DNA of 64,000 bases, from contig JAFXPH010000016.1 of the NCBI GenBank assembly GCA_017528085.1, forward strand, positions 1 through 64,000, read 5' to 3'. The notes under the pieces are model-generated. The model did not search any database, was not told where the DNA came from, and worked only from the letters and a program-made list of their open reading frames with translations. The position numbers and the translations under genes are program-made. Of this stretch, positions 35,431-44,904 are shown one piece after another. Within the stretch, counting starts at the first letter, position 1. Each line of letters starts with the position of its first letter. The stretch is from Clostridia bacterium. GTDB taxonomy: Bacteria > Bacillota > Clostridia > TANB77 > CAG-508.

Positions 35431-36122
35431 TATTTTAAATATTTAATATAAAATGCAATTTCATCTTCATAGAATACTACCCTATATAGGCCATCATCAT
35501 ATGATCCATAATCGCCTCTTTCAAGTTGATCTTCTATATTATCAAATATTCTAGTTGCATATGCATTGCTTCCATTATATGCATCTCTCATATAGTTTAA
35601 AATGCATAAACCTAAAGCTTTTGCAACTCTTACATGTTCTGGATTATATTGATCTCCATCTACTTCATATTCTACAGAAGTAAGTACTCCATCTTCATAT
35701 CTTAAGACTAATAATCCATCAGTTACATTATAACGAGTTTCATTTCCATTTTTTACTTTACCAGTAAATAGAAGACTGCTTTTTGCGTTATATTTATCTT
35801 TTGCCCAAGAAACATAGTCATTTACAATCTTTTTTGTAAAATCATCTGATGCTCTTTTTGTATCATTAGATGTTTTCTTTGTATTAGATGAATGATTATT
35901 TCTAAAATTATACTCATCATCTACAACAACATCTTGGCCTTTTCCTATATTGATATTAATAGTAAATCCTGCCTTAAAAGCATTTTTTACTTTATCCCAA
36001 ACATCAAATTTTTCATTCAATGCTGCAATTAGTAAAAGTACAACTATGACAATTATAAGTATTTTATTTCTTAATTCCTCATTCTTGTCATTAATTGGTT
36101 CTTGTTTTGATTCGTTATCCAT
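35430..36122 (-). CDS. Hypothetical single-pass membrane protein
   Basis: The 230-residue product has a charged start, one membrane helix (ILIIVIVVLLLIAALNEKF, about 20-40), a polar linker rich in Asn, Lys and Thr, and a folded C-terminal domain starting near 80 (FTKKIVNDYVSWAKDKYNA). No family is recognised. It begins 9 bases after the DraG-type gene and shares its terminator, so the two are probably co-transcribed. Confidence 0.75.
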   Translation of the reverse strand: MDNESKQEPINDKNEELRNKILIIVIVVLLLIAALNEKFDVWDKVKNAFKAGFTININIGKGQDVVVDDEYNFRNNHSSNTKKTSNDTKRASDDFTKKIVNDYVSWAKDKYNAKSSLLFTGKVKNGNETRYNVTDGLLVLRYEDGVLTSVEYEVDGDQYNPEHVRVAKALGLCILNYMRDAYNGSNAYATRIFDNIEDQLERGDYGSYDDGLYRVVFYEDEIAFYIKYLK

Positions 36123-36131
36123 AATAACCTC

Positions 36132-37088
36132 CTACTTTTCCTTTGTACTTTCTGTATTTAATACTTTATTAAATCTATCGCACATACTTTCTAAGTATTT
36201 ATAATGCATCAAATCTTTTTTCCATGATTCTTTTATTGAATCTATTCCATAGTAAATACCAGCTAAGCCTCCTGTACATGCTCCTATTGTATCTGTGTCA
36301 TCTCCTAAATTAATAGCACCAATTAATGCTTGATTAAAGTCAGTTGTATTAAATAGAATCCATAACACAGCTTCTAAAGTATCTACTACATAACCTGATG
36401 AACTAATATCATCTAGTTTTAAAAACTTTATATTCTTTCTTATTACTCTAATATATTCTTTAATTGTATCTGGTGAGAAGTACTTTTTATAATCTATCTT
36501 TTGAACTGCTTCATAAGCTCCTACTAAATCTTTTCCTTCTAGCAAGTTAATTGCAAATTCAGAGTAGATAAAACATCCCATAATGCTTATTTCATGCCTA
36601 TGTGTGATAGAAGAAACTTTTTCAACAATAGAATATACTTCTTCTTCACTTTTACCCTTTGCATAGCAATAATAAGCAACTGGAAGTATTCTCATTAAAG
36701 AGCCGTTACCATTTTCATAAAATGCAGTTCCACCACATTTTTCTGCTTCATCTTCATGAGCTTCATATTTATTTAAAGCTTTTAATGTACCTCTACCAAT
36801 TCCTATAACTCTGTCCGTGGCAGTATATTTTGCTTCTGATATCCACGCTAAATAGTTATCTGCAATTTTTGAACAATTAATATCATTTTGTTCTGTTATG
36901 GCATCCATAGTAGCAAGAACCATTGCAGTATCATCTGACCAACAGCCTTTTGGTACACTATGTGTTCCATAGCCAATCATTTCAGTTATTGGATTGTTCA
37001 TTCTTTCTGCTCTAGTATTAAACTCAACTGGTACACCTAAAGCATCGCCGATTATAAAACCAACGATTCCGTTTTTAGAATCAACCAT
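36132..37088 (-). CDS. ADP-ribosylglycohydrolase (DraG family)
   Basis: The 318-residue protein is a typical DraG/ARH hydrolase: GFIIGDALGVPVEF near the N-terminus, the metal-binding GCWSDDTAMVLA, and a C-terminal GDDTDTIGACTGGLAG. These enzymes remove ADP-ribose from protein side chains or related compounds. It is the first gene of a unit with the 35430 membrane protein. An ADP-ribosyltransferase-like protein at 31251 is a conceivable partner, but they are not adjacent. Confidence 0.93.
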   Translation of the reverse strand: MVDSKNGIVGFIIGDALGVPVEFNTRAERMNNPITEMIGYGTHSVPKGCWSDDTAMVLATMDAITEQNDINCSKIADNYLAWISEAKYTATDRVIGIGRGTLKALNKYEAHEDEAEKCGGTAFYENGNGSLMRILPVAYYCYAKGKSEEEVYSIVEKVSSITHRHEISIMGCFIYSEFAINLLEGKDLVGAYEAVQKIDYKKYFSPDTIKEYIRVIRKNIKFLKLDDISSSGYVVDTLEAVLWILFNTTDFNQALIGAINLGDDTDTIGACTGGLAGIYYGIDSIKESWKKDLMHYKYLESMCDRFNKVLNTESTKEK

Positions 37089-37148
37089 ATAACCACATCC
37101 TTAATTCATAACATGAGTTTATCATATTATGAAAAAAAAATAAATATA

Positions 37149-37334
37149 TTATCTTTCATAATCTTCTTCGTCATAATCTCTAGAGATAAAGCCCTTTTTC
37201 TTAGCATATTTAATCAGTTCACTATCTGACATATTTTCTACATCAATTAAATCTATTGTTGCTTGTGGAAAAGGACCTTCTTTTGCAGTTCCATAATAAT
37301 CCATTAATGCTTTTCTTAATTCATCAATATCCAT
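37149..37334 (-). CDS. Small acidic hypothetical protein
   Basis: A 61-residue acidic protein (MDIDELRKALMDYYGTA..., ending YDEEDYER) with two probable helices and no hydrophobic segment. An AAAGGAGA site precedes the ATG. The family is not recognised. It stands alone between the ADP-ribosylglycohydrolase and the AAA/M41 gene. Confidence 0.7.
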   Translation of the reverse strand: MDIDELRKALMDYYGTAKEGPFPQATIDLIDVENMSDSELIKYAKKKGFISRDYDEEDYER

Positions 37335-37355
37335 TTTTCTTCTCCTTTTATAAAT

Positions 37356-37390
37356 AACAAAAGGTCAGCACTTGCTGACCTTTTGTCTTT
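37356..37390 (-). terminator. Terminator of the AAA/M41 gene
   Basis: AAAAGGTCAGC pairs with GCTGACCTTTT around ACTT. It sits 13 bases past the stop. Confidence 0.92.
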
Positions 37391-37402
37391 TGACATCCGT
37401 GA

Positions 37403-38932
37403 TTAACTAAAATAGCCTTCTGAGGCTTCAAGGTCGTCAAGATCCATATCTCCCTTAATAAGTTCCACAACTTCCTTACCGGTAAGTATGTACCTCTTAA
37501 GGAGAGCTTTGGCTACAATTTCCACTTCGTACTTGTGTCCTTCCAAGATCTCCTTTGCACTTTCTCTTGCACTTCTGACCAATTCTTCGACTGCTGCTTC
37601 ACGGGCTACTTTGTAATGTTCTGAATAGAAAACATTATCATCTTTTGCTCCGACAATTTCAGTCATCTCATACTCTTCAACCATACGTCTAGCAATCTTT
37701 GTTGCAGTTTCGATGTCACCATTGGCACCTTCACAACTTGTAAGGCCAAACATTTCGGTTGCGAGTTTTCCTGCATAGAATTCCTTCATTTGCATTATGA
37801 GAAGTTCTTTGTCAAGAACAGTAATCGAGTCCGCTTTGCACATAACGTTTCCAAGATCATCAGAACAAGGAAGAATCTGTGCACCTGTGATTTCGTACCC
37901 AATAAAGTGTCCAACCACAGTGTGTCCTGCTTCATGAACAGCAAGATGCCACCTTTCGCTATCAGCATACTTCATGAATGCTTTGTGTGCACGGCTGCGT
38001 ACTTTGAAGATATCTTGCACTTCCAAAACCGAAGAACCTCTAAAAGATGCATAGATCATCGCTTCCTCAAGATCACTTAAGACATAGTCTAAGTTTTCTG
38101 CTTGGGAGTTAAGATCTGTTACATTGTAAGAGAATTCAAACATTTCTTTTGATACTCTTACACTGTGCTTCTTTATAAGTTCTCTTATGTGGTGTTGCAA
38201 GATGTAGAAAAAGTTCTCGTTGTAGAATTCCTGAAGGTAGAAAATGTTGAATGATGAATCAAATTCTGTAACATCCATCCATTCTTTATCCTCGTCAGGT
38301 TCTCCACACAACTTGTTTTCCTTTTTGCAGTCACAACCTTTAGCATCCGATGTTGCCAAGACTTTGTGATCTTTGAAGAATTCCAAGAAGTAATCAAATG
38401 CTCCTGCTGCTACGAGGTCATCCATGCACTGGATATAAAGTATGCTCTTGGGATTTTCTGAGAAGAATTGGTATACGAGGTCTACACGACTCCTAACCAA
38501 ATCAACATCATGAAGGGATCCATCAAACATGCTGATATTCAGCTGATATACATGGTAGCCTTTATAGCATTCCGGGCACTGATTCTTGGTAATCTTCTCG
38601 ACAAAAGCCCTGACAATTGCATCTTTGCCTGTTCCAGGCCGTCCAACGATAATTACATTATGGTATTGGGTTGTCCAAAGCTGTACAAAGATGGTACTTA
38701 CTTCTTCATCCCTACACCGATAGATCATGCGTCTCGGATCTCTGTCTCTTCCGGGCTGGAAGATGTCTTTAAGATCCTTCAAGCAAAGTGGTACGCCCTT
38801 TTCGTTTACCTCCTTTTCAGTGGGCATTTCCTCAAATGAGGGTTCGTTAATCGAAACTTCGCTAGCGTTAGTAGCTGGCTCTGTTCCAGAAACTTCGGGA
38901 TTTACGTTTCGCTTTTTTCGCCGAATTTTCAT
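37403..38932 (-). CDS. ClpA-like AAA domain fused to an M41 (FtsH-type) peptidase domain
   Basis: The start at 38932 follows an AAGGAGGACA site. The 509-residue protein has no membrane helix. Residues 60-185 match the first AAA module of ClpA/ClpB (GRDRDPRRMI...HNVIIVGRPGTGKDAIVRAF, then ILYIQCMDDLVAAG), with Walker A ending in GKD instead of GKT and a non-standard Walker B. From 325 it is an M41 metallopeptidase with HEAGH (333-337) and the third ligand in GANGDIETATKIARRMV (D406). Cysteine pairs (QCPEC, GCDC...C) could bind zinc. FtsH normally has a different AAA domain and membrane anchors, so this is an unusual soluble chimera. It is a higher-G+C cassette. Confidence 0.88.
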   Translation of the reverse strand: MKIRRKKRNVNPEVSGTEPATNASEVSINEPSFEEMPTEKEVNEKGVPLCLKDLKDIFQPGRDRDPRRMIYRCRDEEVSTIFVQLWTTQYHNVIIVGRPGTGKDAIVRAFVEKITKNQCPECYKGYHVYQLNISMFDGSLHDVDLVRSRVDLVYQFFSENPKSILYIQCMDDLVAAGAFDYFLEFFKDHKVLATSDAKGCDCKKENKLCGEPDEDKEWMDVTEFDSSFNIFYLQEFYNENFFYILQHHIRELIKKHSVRVSKEMFEFSYNVTDLNSQAENLDYVLSDLEEAMIYASFRGSSVLEVQDIFKVRSRAHKAFMKYADSERWHLAVHEAGHTVVGHFIGYEITGAQILPCSDDLGNVMCKADSITVLDKELLIMQMKEFYAGKLATEMFGLTSCEGANGDIETATKIARRMVEEYEMTEIVGAKDDNVFYSEHYKVAREAAVEELVRSARESAKEILEGHKYEVEIVAKALLKRYILTGKEVVELIKGDMDLDDLEASEGYFS

Positions 38933-38973
38933 AAAAATGTCCTCCTTATATTGTAAAACCTTGCGGTGCATAT

Positions 38974-39002
38974 ATTTTACTACCCTCAGGCTATTATGTC
39001 AA
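38974..39002 (-). promoter_or_regulatory. Promoter of the AAA/M41 gene
   Basis: Minus strand TTGACA (38997-39002), 17 bp, TAAAAT (38974-38979). Confidence 0.8.
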
Positions 39003-39011
39003 CAAAAGCAA

Positions 39012-39044
39012 ACAAAAAAGACGTATCTTCTGATACGTCTTTTA
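39012..39044 (-). terminator. Terminator of the glucosaminidase gene
   Basis: AAGACGTATC pairs with GATACGTCTT around TTCT; T run on the minus strand. Confidence 0.92.
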
Positions 39045-39056
39045 CTTCCTTAAATT

Positions 39057-39890
39057 CTATTTTGGAAGCATTTGTGACATGCGACCATATACTAAGCTAA
39101 CCCATGTTGATGATGCTGGACAGAATCTTGTCTTCATTGCAGCTAAAGTTTTTCCATAATAAAAACTTCCACCTGGTGTTAAGTATTTATTGTGTAATGT
39201 CTTAGCAGCTGTTTCTAATCCGTTCTCAACTGAACCATAATTAATTAATTTTCCGTTGCTCATTAAACTAATATAATTATAAGTTCTTCTATGGTTAGCA
39301 GCTATATTCCATCCTGATTCTGCAGATATTAAACCACAGAAAAATATTTCGTTTAATTCATATTTTTCACATAAGTCATATATTAATCCTGCATTTTCTT
39401 CAAAGAATCCAGATGAGTCAACTTTTAAACCTGCTATATAGTTTATAAAGTCTTCTCTTGAAAGTCCTGTTCTTTGTGTTAAGTCCATATCAACTGATAT
39501 CTTAACTTCAGAAATTGGAATATAATGATTTTCTTCTACTACTTCTTGAGGAGCTTCTTGAACTTCTTCTTGAGGTTCTTCAGCTTGTTCTTCAATAACA
39601 ACTGGTTGTGCTTCTGAAACTTGCTCTTCTTCATTAAGCTCAACTTCAATTATTTCTTCCTCAGTTCTTGCTTGTTCTGATGATCTAGCTTGAATATCAC
39701 CAGATCTAGTATATCCATCTTCGCTAGCTATTGCTAGTTTATTATCTTCAGTATTAACGCCTAAACCAATAACATCAAATAGTATTGATTTACCTGCTAT
39801 GATTCCAGTTCCAACTATAATTGCTAAACATGCGCCTGCTATAATAGCAAACTTTTGTAAAGGAACAGAATCTTGATTATTACCTAACAT
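39057..39890 (-). CDS. Membrane-anchored glucosaminidase-like (GH73) protein
   Basis: The 277-residue protein has an N-terminal membrane helix (IIAGACLAIIVGTGIIAG, about 15-33), then a very Glu/Gln-rich linker (about 60-120), and a C-terminal GH73/lysozyme-type domain with catalytic glutamate in CGLISAESGWNIAANHRR and NGLETAAKTLHNKY. It should cut glycan strands of peptidoglycan outside the cell. It is monocistronic, with a promoter at 39945-39973. Confidence 0.85.
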   Translation of the reverse strand: MLGNNQDSVPLQKFAIIAGACLAIIVGTGIIAGKSILFDVIGLGVNTEDNKLAIASEDGYTRSGDIQARSSEQARTEEEIIEVELNEEEQVSEAQPVVIEEQAEEPQEEVQEAPQEVVEENHYIPISEVKISVDMDLTQRTGLSREDFINYIAGLKVDSSGFFEENAGLIYDLCEKYELNEIFFCGLISAESGWNIAANHRRTYNYISLMSNGKLINYGSVENGLETAAKTLHNKYLTPGGSFYYGKTLAAMKTRFCPASSTWVSLVYGRMSQMLPK

Positions 39891-39944
39891 AATTTGATAC
39901 CTTCCTTTGCTCTTTAATTTATTTATTATTCAAGCAACGATGAT

Positions 39945-39973
39945 ATTATACCATATATAAAAAAATTTGTAAA
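39945..39973 (-). promoter_or_regulatory. Promoter of the glucosaminidase gene
   Basis: Minus strand TTTACA (39968-39973), 17 bp ending TGG, TATAAT (39945-39950). The remaining intergenic sequence to 40078 shows no further signal. Confidence 0.8.
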
Positions 39974-40078
39974 ATTTTTGGGTAATTTTGATGGCAAACA
40001 TCTCTTGTAAGTCTTTTGTTTTAAGTGTTTTATAAATTTAGTATGCTATGAAAAAATGCTGTTTAAATGCTCATTTAG

Positions 40079-40107
40079 TTGACATAAGTCTTAAAAAGTA
40101 CTATAAT
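40079..40107 (+). promoter_or_regulatory. Promoter of the HExxH protein gene
   Basis: TTGACA (40079-40084), 17 bp, TATAAT (40102-40107), both perfect. Confidence 0.9.
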
Positions 40108-40189
40108 AGATATCGTATTTCGTTGATTTTTCAATGATCTTATCGAACGTAAAAAAATTAGAATAATAATTTGTGAAAGGATGGTAGTC

Positions 40190-41116
40190 ATGAAAAAGCG
40201 GATAATTCCCTTGTTCCTGATGGCACTGCTCCTTTTCGCAATATGCTTAATGAGTCCTACATCAGCAAGAAACACTTATGATGAAAGAATATTCCAGATG
40301 GCCAAGCGGTCAACTGAAGCCCTTAGTGAAGACGATTATAATCATAATATTGCTATAAAAGAACTTGAAACTGGTTCTTATAGGATTACCCTAGACAGGG
40401 TCACCTATCTAACTAGCAATAACGATGATCAAATCGTAATAACTAATAATTCTTTTATCAAAAAAGATGTTACCCTTGTTACTGATGAGTACTTGATTCG
40501 CATATTCGAAAGGGCGAAATCCAATGTTGTAAAGTACGTCACATCATCAACCATTATCAAAGACGCTGACCAAGAACAAATTGAAAATAATATATGGAGT
40601 ATACCTCTTTATTCTGGAAGTTTTGTTTTAGATGAATCAGTCAAAAAAACTCTTACAGATGAAGAGCTAAAATCCATTGGTGAAATTGTTGCAATATATG
40701 AAGACGGATCGGTTTATATTAATTCTTCAAATGTAGCAAAAGTAACTGAATTTGTTCTTACCCACGAACTATTTCACTACGTGTCAGAAGTCACCAATAA
40801 TGGTTTAGAAAATCAAGACTACTCTTACAGCGTAATCACTGAAGTGATAACAGACTTTCTAGCTGTAACATCTGCTCCTCCTGCTGTGGATATAGTAGAT
40901 ACTTCCTATTTATCATCCTATGAAGATGTTCTTCTTTATATTGATGTTTATAAAAAAGAAGCACTTAAGGCATACTTCTATGGATACGATGAGATTTGGA
41001 AAAAAGCCGGGAAAGATGACTTTGACTTCTTTGTTTACTGCTTAGACAATAGTCAAAACAGCTTTTGCAAAGATGTCACAAAAATCATGGTGATTAAACT
41101 CAAAAAAGACCTATAG
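40190..41116 (+). CDS. Exported protein with HExxH zinc-metallopeptidase motif
   Basis: The start at 40190 (MKKRIIPLFLM) follows an AAAGGATGG site. The 308-residue product has a signal peptide (about 1-26, ending PTSA), a beta-rich N-terminal part, and a zinc motif VLTHELFHYVSEV (HExxH near residue 195) with a downstream YSVITEVITDFLAV that could supply the third, glutamate ligand as in gluzincins. Its substrate is unknown. It is a plus-strand, monocistronic gene with a consensus promoter and shares a terminator with alanine racemase. Confidence 0.82.
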   Translation: MKKRIIPLFLMALLLFAICLMSPTSARNTYDERIFQMAKRSTEALSEDDYNHNIAIKELETGSYRITLDRVTYLTSNNDDQIVITNNSFIKKDVTLVTDEYLIRIFERAKSNVVKYVTSSTIIKDADQEQIENNIWSIPLYSGSFVLDESVKKTLTDEELKSIGEIVAIYEDGSVYINSSNVAKVTEFVLTHELFHYVSEVTNNGLENQDYSYSVITEVITDFLAVTSAPPAVDIVDTSYLSSYEDVLLYIDVYKKEALKAYFYGYDEIWKKAGKDDFDFFVYCLDNSQNSFCKDVTKIMVIKLKKDL

Positions 41117-41147
41117 ATTTAACAAATCTACAGGTCTTTTTGTTTTT
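41102..41147. terminator. Shared terminator, 40190 and alr
   Basis: AAAGACCTaTAGATTT pairs with AAATCTAcAGGTCTTT, with T runs on both strands. Confidence 0.9.
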
Positions 41148-41151
41148 ATTT

Positions 41152-42234
41152 TTATACAAACTCTCTTGGAACTCTACTTGATATTCCAGAAATAATTTCA
41201 TAGTTAATTGTATTACATTTTTTAGCAATCTCATCTAATGTAATTATTTCATTATCCCAAATATAAACTTTATCATTTACTTTTGCGTCTATATTTGTAA
41301 CATCAACCATAATGCTATCCATACAAACAGAACCAATAATTGGAGCTTTCTTTCCATTAATTACTACTTCACCATTTTCTGAAAGTGCCCTTCTTAAGCC
41401 ATCTGCATATCCAATTGGTATTGTTGCAACTTTAGTTTTTTCTTTAGCTATAAAATGTCTTGAATAGCTTACTGATTCTCCAACATCTATTTCTTTTAAG
41501 AATACTATTCTAGATACTAGTTTTGCAATTGGAGTAACATCTATAAAATCATTTGAACCTCTAAATGATTCATAACCATACATAATAATTCCTGGTCTTA
41601 TTAAGTTTGTATCATCATTATCAAAATTAATAATTCCATTTGATGCTTCGCTATGAACATACTTTATTGTGTCAAATTCGGATTTTACTTTTGAAGTTGC
41701 TTCCTTAAATAGTTCTATTTGTTTTCTAGTATATTCTTCGTCAAAATCTGCACTTGAAAAATGTGTATATATTCCTTCTACTTTGATATTTCCATATTCT
41801 TTTATTTTTCTTATAAAGCTGTCAAGTTCTAGAAGATTTATACCTGTTCTATTCATACCAGTTTCTATTTCTAGATGGCATCTTATAGATAAGTTATTGC
41901 TAATAATATAGTCTAAACATTCGATTGAACTTAGTCCAATTATCACATTTGATCTAATTATCTTTTCTAAATCTTCATAGTATGGTTGGTTTAGAATAAG
42001 AATATCTTTTTGATAGCCTGTGCTTCTTACAGCAACTGCCTCATCTGCAATTGCTACTGCAACTATGTCAAACATATTTAAAATATCTAATTCGTAGTTT
42101 AAATATGTTCCATATGCATTAGCTTTGATAATTGGCATAACAGTTTTGCCACCAGCATAATTTTTAATTTTTTCGATATTAGAAATAAATAAATCTTTAC
42201 TTACTTCCATTCTTGTTGCTCTAGTTATTTCCAT
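41152..42234 (-). CDS. alr: Alanine racemase
   Basis: The 360-residue PLP enzyme that makes D-alanine for peptidoglycan. The cofactor lysine is K37 in MPIIKANAYGTYLN; the second-base tyrosine is in SVSYSRHFIA, followed by ATIPIGYADGLRR and GSVCMDSIMVDVT. It begins 2 bases after the stop of the large helicase gene and so is the last gene of the 45324-41152 unit, an unusual context for a wall-precursor gene. Confidence 0.95.
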   Translation of the reverse strand: MEITRATRMEVSKDLFISNIEKIKNYAGGKTVMPIIKANAYGTYLNYELDILNMFDIVAVAIADEAVAVRSTGYQKDILILNQPYYEDLEKIIRSNVIIGLSSIECLDYIISNNLSIRCHLEIETGMNRTGINLLELDSFIRKIKEYGNIKVEGIYTHFSSADFDEEYTRKQIELFKEATSKVKSEFDTIKYVHSEASNGIINFDNDDTNLIRPGIIMYGYESFRGSNDFIDVTPIAKLVSRIVFLKEIDVGESVSYSRHFIAKEKTKVATIPIGYADGLRRALSENGEVVINGKKAPIIGSVCMDSIMVDVTNIDAKVNDKVYIWDNEIITLDEIAKKCNTINYEIISGISSRVPREFV

Positions 42235-42236
42235 AA

Positions 42237-44888
42237 TTACAATGATAGAGTATCATTAAGTCCCAATATTGATGTAAGCCACTTAATATCGACACTTGTT
42301 GAACTCACGTCCCCTCTTTCTACATGTTCATCTTGTTCTAAAAGAACTTTTAATTTATCATATTTTCCTTTACCATTTTTACTAAATACAACCCTACTAC
42401 TTAGTGGATGATTTACTTTATTATAACAGTGTAGGAAAAACTCTGCTTGATCTTTATTATCATCAAACATCTTTGGTACATTAAATACATATTTTCCTGC
42501 AATAATCAAGTATCTTGTATCACATTTTCTAGAAGTTGCTTCTTCAATCATTTTTCTAAATAGCATTTGACCTCTTGTATCTGCATTAGAAAGTTTGATT
42601 TCGATTGATTCTGGATTTTCTGTGATAATCATTTCTGCTTCTTTATCTATGTATTTTCTTTGTGTTAGTGCATATTTAATTGCCTTTGCAATTTTCTTAA
42701 CTGAGTTAGAATCATATGTAGGATCATTTGTTATTTTTCTATAGAAAATTGCATCTCCTAATATCATTCCAGAACATGCTGCCATAGCAAGTGCAGGTGG
42801 TACCACTGTTCCAAGTGCTGTTAGGTAGCCAAATACAGCTACGTTTGTTAAAACTAATGCTGTTGCATTAGTAGTTGGTTTAATACCACCAACATAATAT
42901 GTTCTTTGTAAAATAGCTTTTTTAGCCAAGTCACATCTATTAATACTTACATAACTATCTAATGCTTTATCCCATCTTGATGCCATTTCATCTCGTTTAC
43001 CTGACTCTTGAAGCATTAAGTCATTTATTAAATAGATATTATCAATATTTAATTCTATTTCTGATAAGTATTTACCTTTAACTTGTTTAATTGCTTCTTG
43101 ATTCTTTGAAACATAATTTAAGTTTTTAACTTTTCCAACATCAAATCTAGCAATACCTGTTTCAATTGAATCTTTAGCAAATGCTAAACCTTCAATTTGA
43201 TTAAATCTTTTTACTATTCTATCGTAATCTTTACCTTTAAGCAGATTATAATTGATTCTTTCAAGGCAAGCTAGATGCCAAATGTTAGCTACTTTAAGAG
43301 CTTCTTTACTATTAATTCTAATTGCTCTTCCTCTTAATTGGTTAGATGTTACATATGTTGATATACCACTTGCAATTATTAAACTGTTTACAAATGGTGC
43401 ATCCCAACCTTCACCAATTAAAGCTATTGTTCCAATAAGCATTGAAATTGGAGATGCTTCAAATAGTTCAGTTATTACTGAAACCATATGAGAAATATTT
43501 TTAAATGTTATTCTTGAATATTCAAAATCTAGTCCATAATCTGATATTGAATATGAATCTTCCTTAATATGTCTTTTTTCACATAAATATTTAAACATAG
43601 TAATAGTATCAGTAGGTATCAAAACCAAAGTTCCAGTTAGCACTGCCATCTTTAGCTCTGGTTTTTGTTTTCTTAGTCTTTTGAAAATTGGAACTACTCC
43701 AAGTTGAGAAAATTCACTACCTTCTTCAACTTCTACATCATCTTTAATAAAGTCCGTAACACAAACAAGTTTTAATCTTTCACCCATGTTTTTATATTCA
43801 GTATCAACTATTGTTTTAATACTTGCCATCTTACCGATATTTTGACTAATTAAAGACTCTACTTCTTTGTTATATAAAAGACTTATCTTCTTAGCATCAA
43901 TTGCTCCAATTGAATTTAGCTCTCTCTTTAAATCTTTTATAACATCTTCTATAATATCAAATTCTTCGTCCTTACCAAACAAAACATATTCTAAAACTCT
44001 TTCATAGTCTTGAACTGTTGTTGGTCCATCTTTAACTAGTTCATGCTCAATTGGAATACCACGTTTCTTTAAAATCTTTGACATAGAAATAACTACTTCA
44101 TAGTTTTTAAGCATTTCATCTACTTTTCGTTTATTTACTTTTTCGTCTTTCTCTTTTATGAAATAGCTATGTGTAGCTAAGGCTTTTATAAATTTATCAT
44201 TTTTAAGAAGCTTAACTACTATTCCAAGAGCCTCTAGTCTATATTTTTTAATTTTTACTTCTTGTTCTTCTGTTGGGAAATTAAAATATATAAAATCTTG
44301 ATGTGGACATAGGTTCCTTTGTTTAACTAGCTCTGGGATAGTAATTGTTGCATCTATATCACCACAAAGATCAATATATTTTGCATAGTCTGTCGTATCA
44401 TCATATGGTGGTGTTGCAGTAAGCGACACTACTTTAATACCTTTTATTTCTTGGAACGCTTCTGTAAGTGTTTTCCACCAAGCATTTCTTAAGTGGTGAG
44501 CTTCATCTAAAACAACTAATCCAATATGATTACTTTCAATTATTTCTACGAACTTTTCTTTTTTAATTTCATATAAAGCTTGATATGTAAAAACTGTATA
44601 TTTTCTTATATCTCTTATATTTGTTGAGATTTCATCTTTTGATACGCCATCAAAATCTTGTAGCATTCTATCTACCCATTGCTGTCTAATAGCAATTGTT
44701 GGAACAAGAATAATTGTTGGCTTGTTATATTCAAATGCAATTTTAAGAGCAAGTATTGTCTTTCCAGCTCCAGGGGCTGCAACGACATGTATTTTATTAT
44801 CGCCACTATATTTTTCAAGCTCTTTTAAAACTCTTGCTTGATAATCTCTTAAATTATAATGAAATCTAATTTCATTAGCTTTTTCCAT
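42237..44888 (-). CDS. Superfamily 2 helicase with an embedded membrane hairpin
   Basis: The 883-residue protein has SF2 motifs: Q-like RDYQARVLKEL, Walker A AAPGAGKTILALK (about 37-49), DEAH in VVLDEAHHLRN, a SLTATPPYDDTTDY motif III, and C-terminal motifs GEGWDAPFVNSLI and QLRGRAIRIN. Around residues 670-715 it carries two strongly hydrophobic segments (NATALVLTNVAVFGYLTALG and PPALAMAACSGMILGDAIF), which would anchor the helicase to the membrane. The last 165 residues are unknown. It follows the 139-residue gene with a 16-base gap and precedes alr. Membrane-attached helicases are uncommon; a defence or DNA-processing role is possible. Confidence 0.88.
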   Translation of the reverse strand: MEKANEIRFHYNLRDYQARVLKELEKYSGDNKIHVVAAPGAGKTILALKIAFEYNKPTIILVPTIAIRQQWVDRMLQDFDGVSKDEISTNIRDIRKYTVFTYQALYEIKKEKFVEIIESNHIGLVVLDEAHHLRNAWWKTLTEAFQEIKGIKVVSLTATPPYDDTTDYAKYIDLCGDIDATITIPELVKQRNLCPHQDFIYFNFPTEEQEVKIKKYRLEALGIVVKLLKNDKFIKALATHSYFIKEKDEKVNKRKVDEMLKNYEVVISMSKILKKRGIPIEHELVKDGPTTVQDYERVLEYVLFGKDEEFDIIEDVIKDLKRELNSIGAIDAKKISLLYNKEVESLISQNIGKMASIKTIVDTEYKNMGERLKLVCVTDFIKDDVEVEEGSEFSQLGVVPIFKRLRKQKPELKMAVLTGTLVLIPTDTITMFKYLCEKRHIKEDSYSISDYGLDFEYSRITFKNISHMVSVITELFEASPISMLIGTIALIGEGWDAPFVNSLIIASGISTYVTSNQLRGRAIRINSKEALKVANIWHLACLERINYNLLKGKDYDRIVKRFNQIEGLAFAKDSIETGIARFDVGKVKNLNYVSKNQEAIKQVKGKYLSEIELNIDNIYLINDLMLQESGKRDEMASRWDKALDSYVSINRCDLAKKAILQRTYYVGGIKPTTNATALVLTNVAVFGYLTALGTVVPPALAMAACSGMILGDAIFYRKITNDPTYDSNSVKKIAKAIKYALTQRKYIDKEAEMIITENPESIEIKLSNADTRGQMLFRKMIEEATSRKCDTRYLIIAGKYVFNVPKMFDDNKDQAEFFLHCYNKVNHPLSSRVVFSKNGKGKYDKLKVLLEQDEHVERGDVSSTSVDIKWLTSILGLNDTLSL

Positions 44889-44904
44889 CTTTATCCCCTT
44901 TAAT

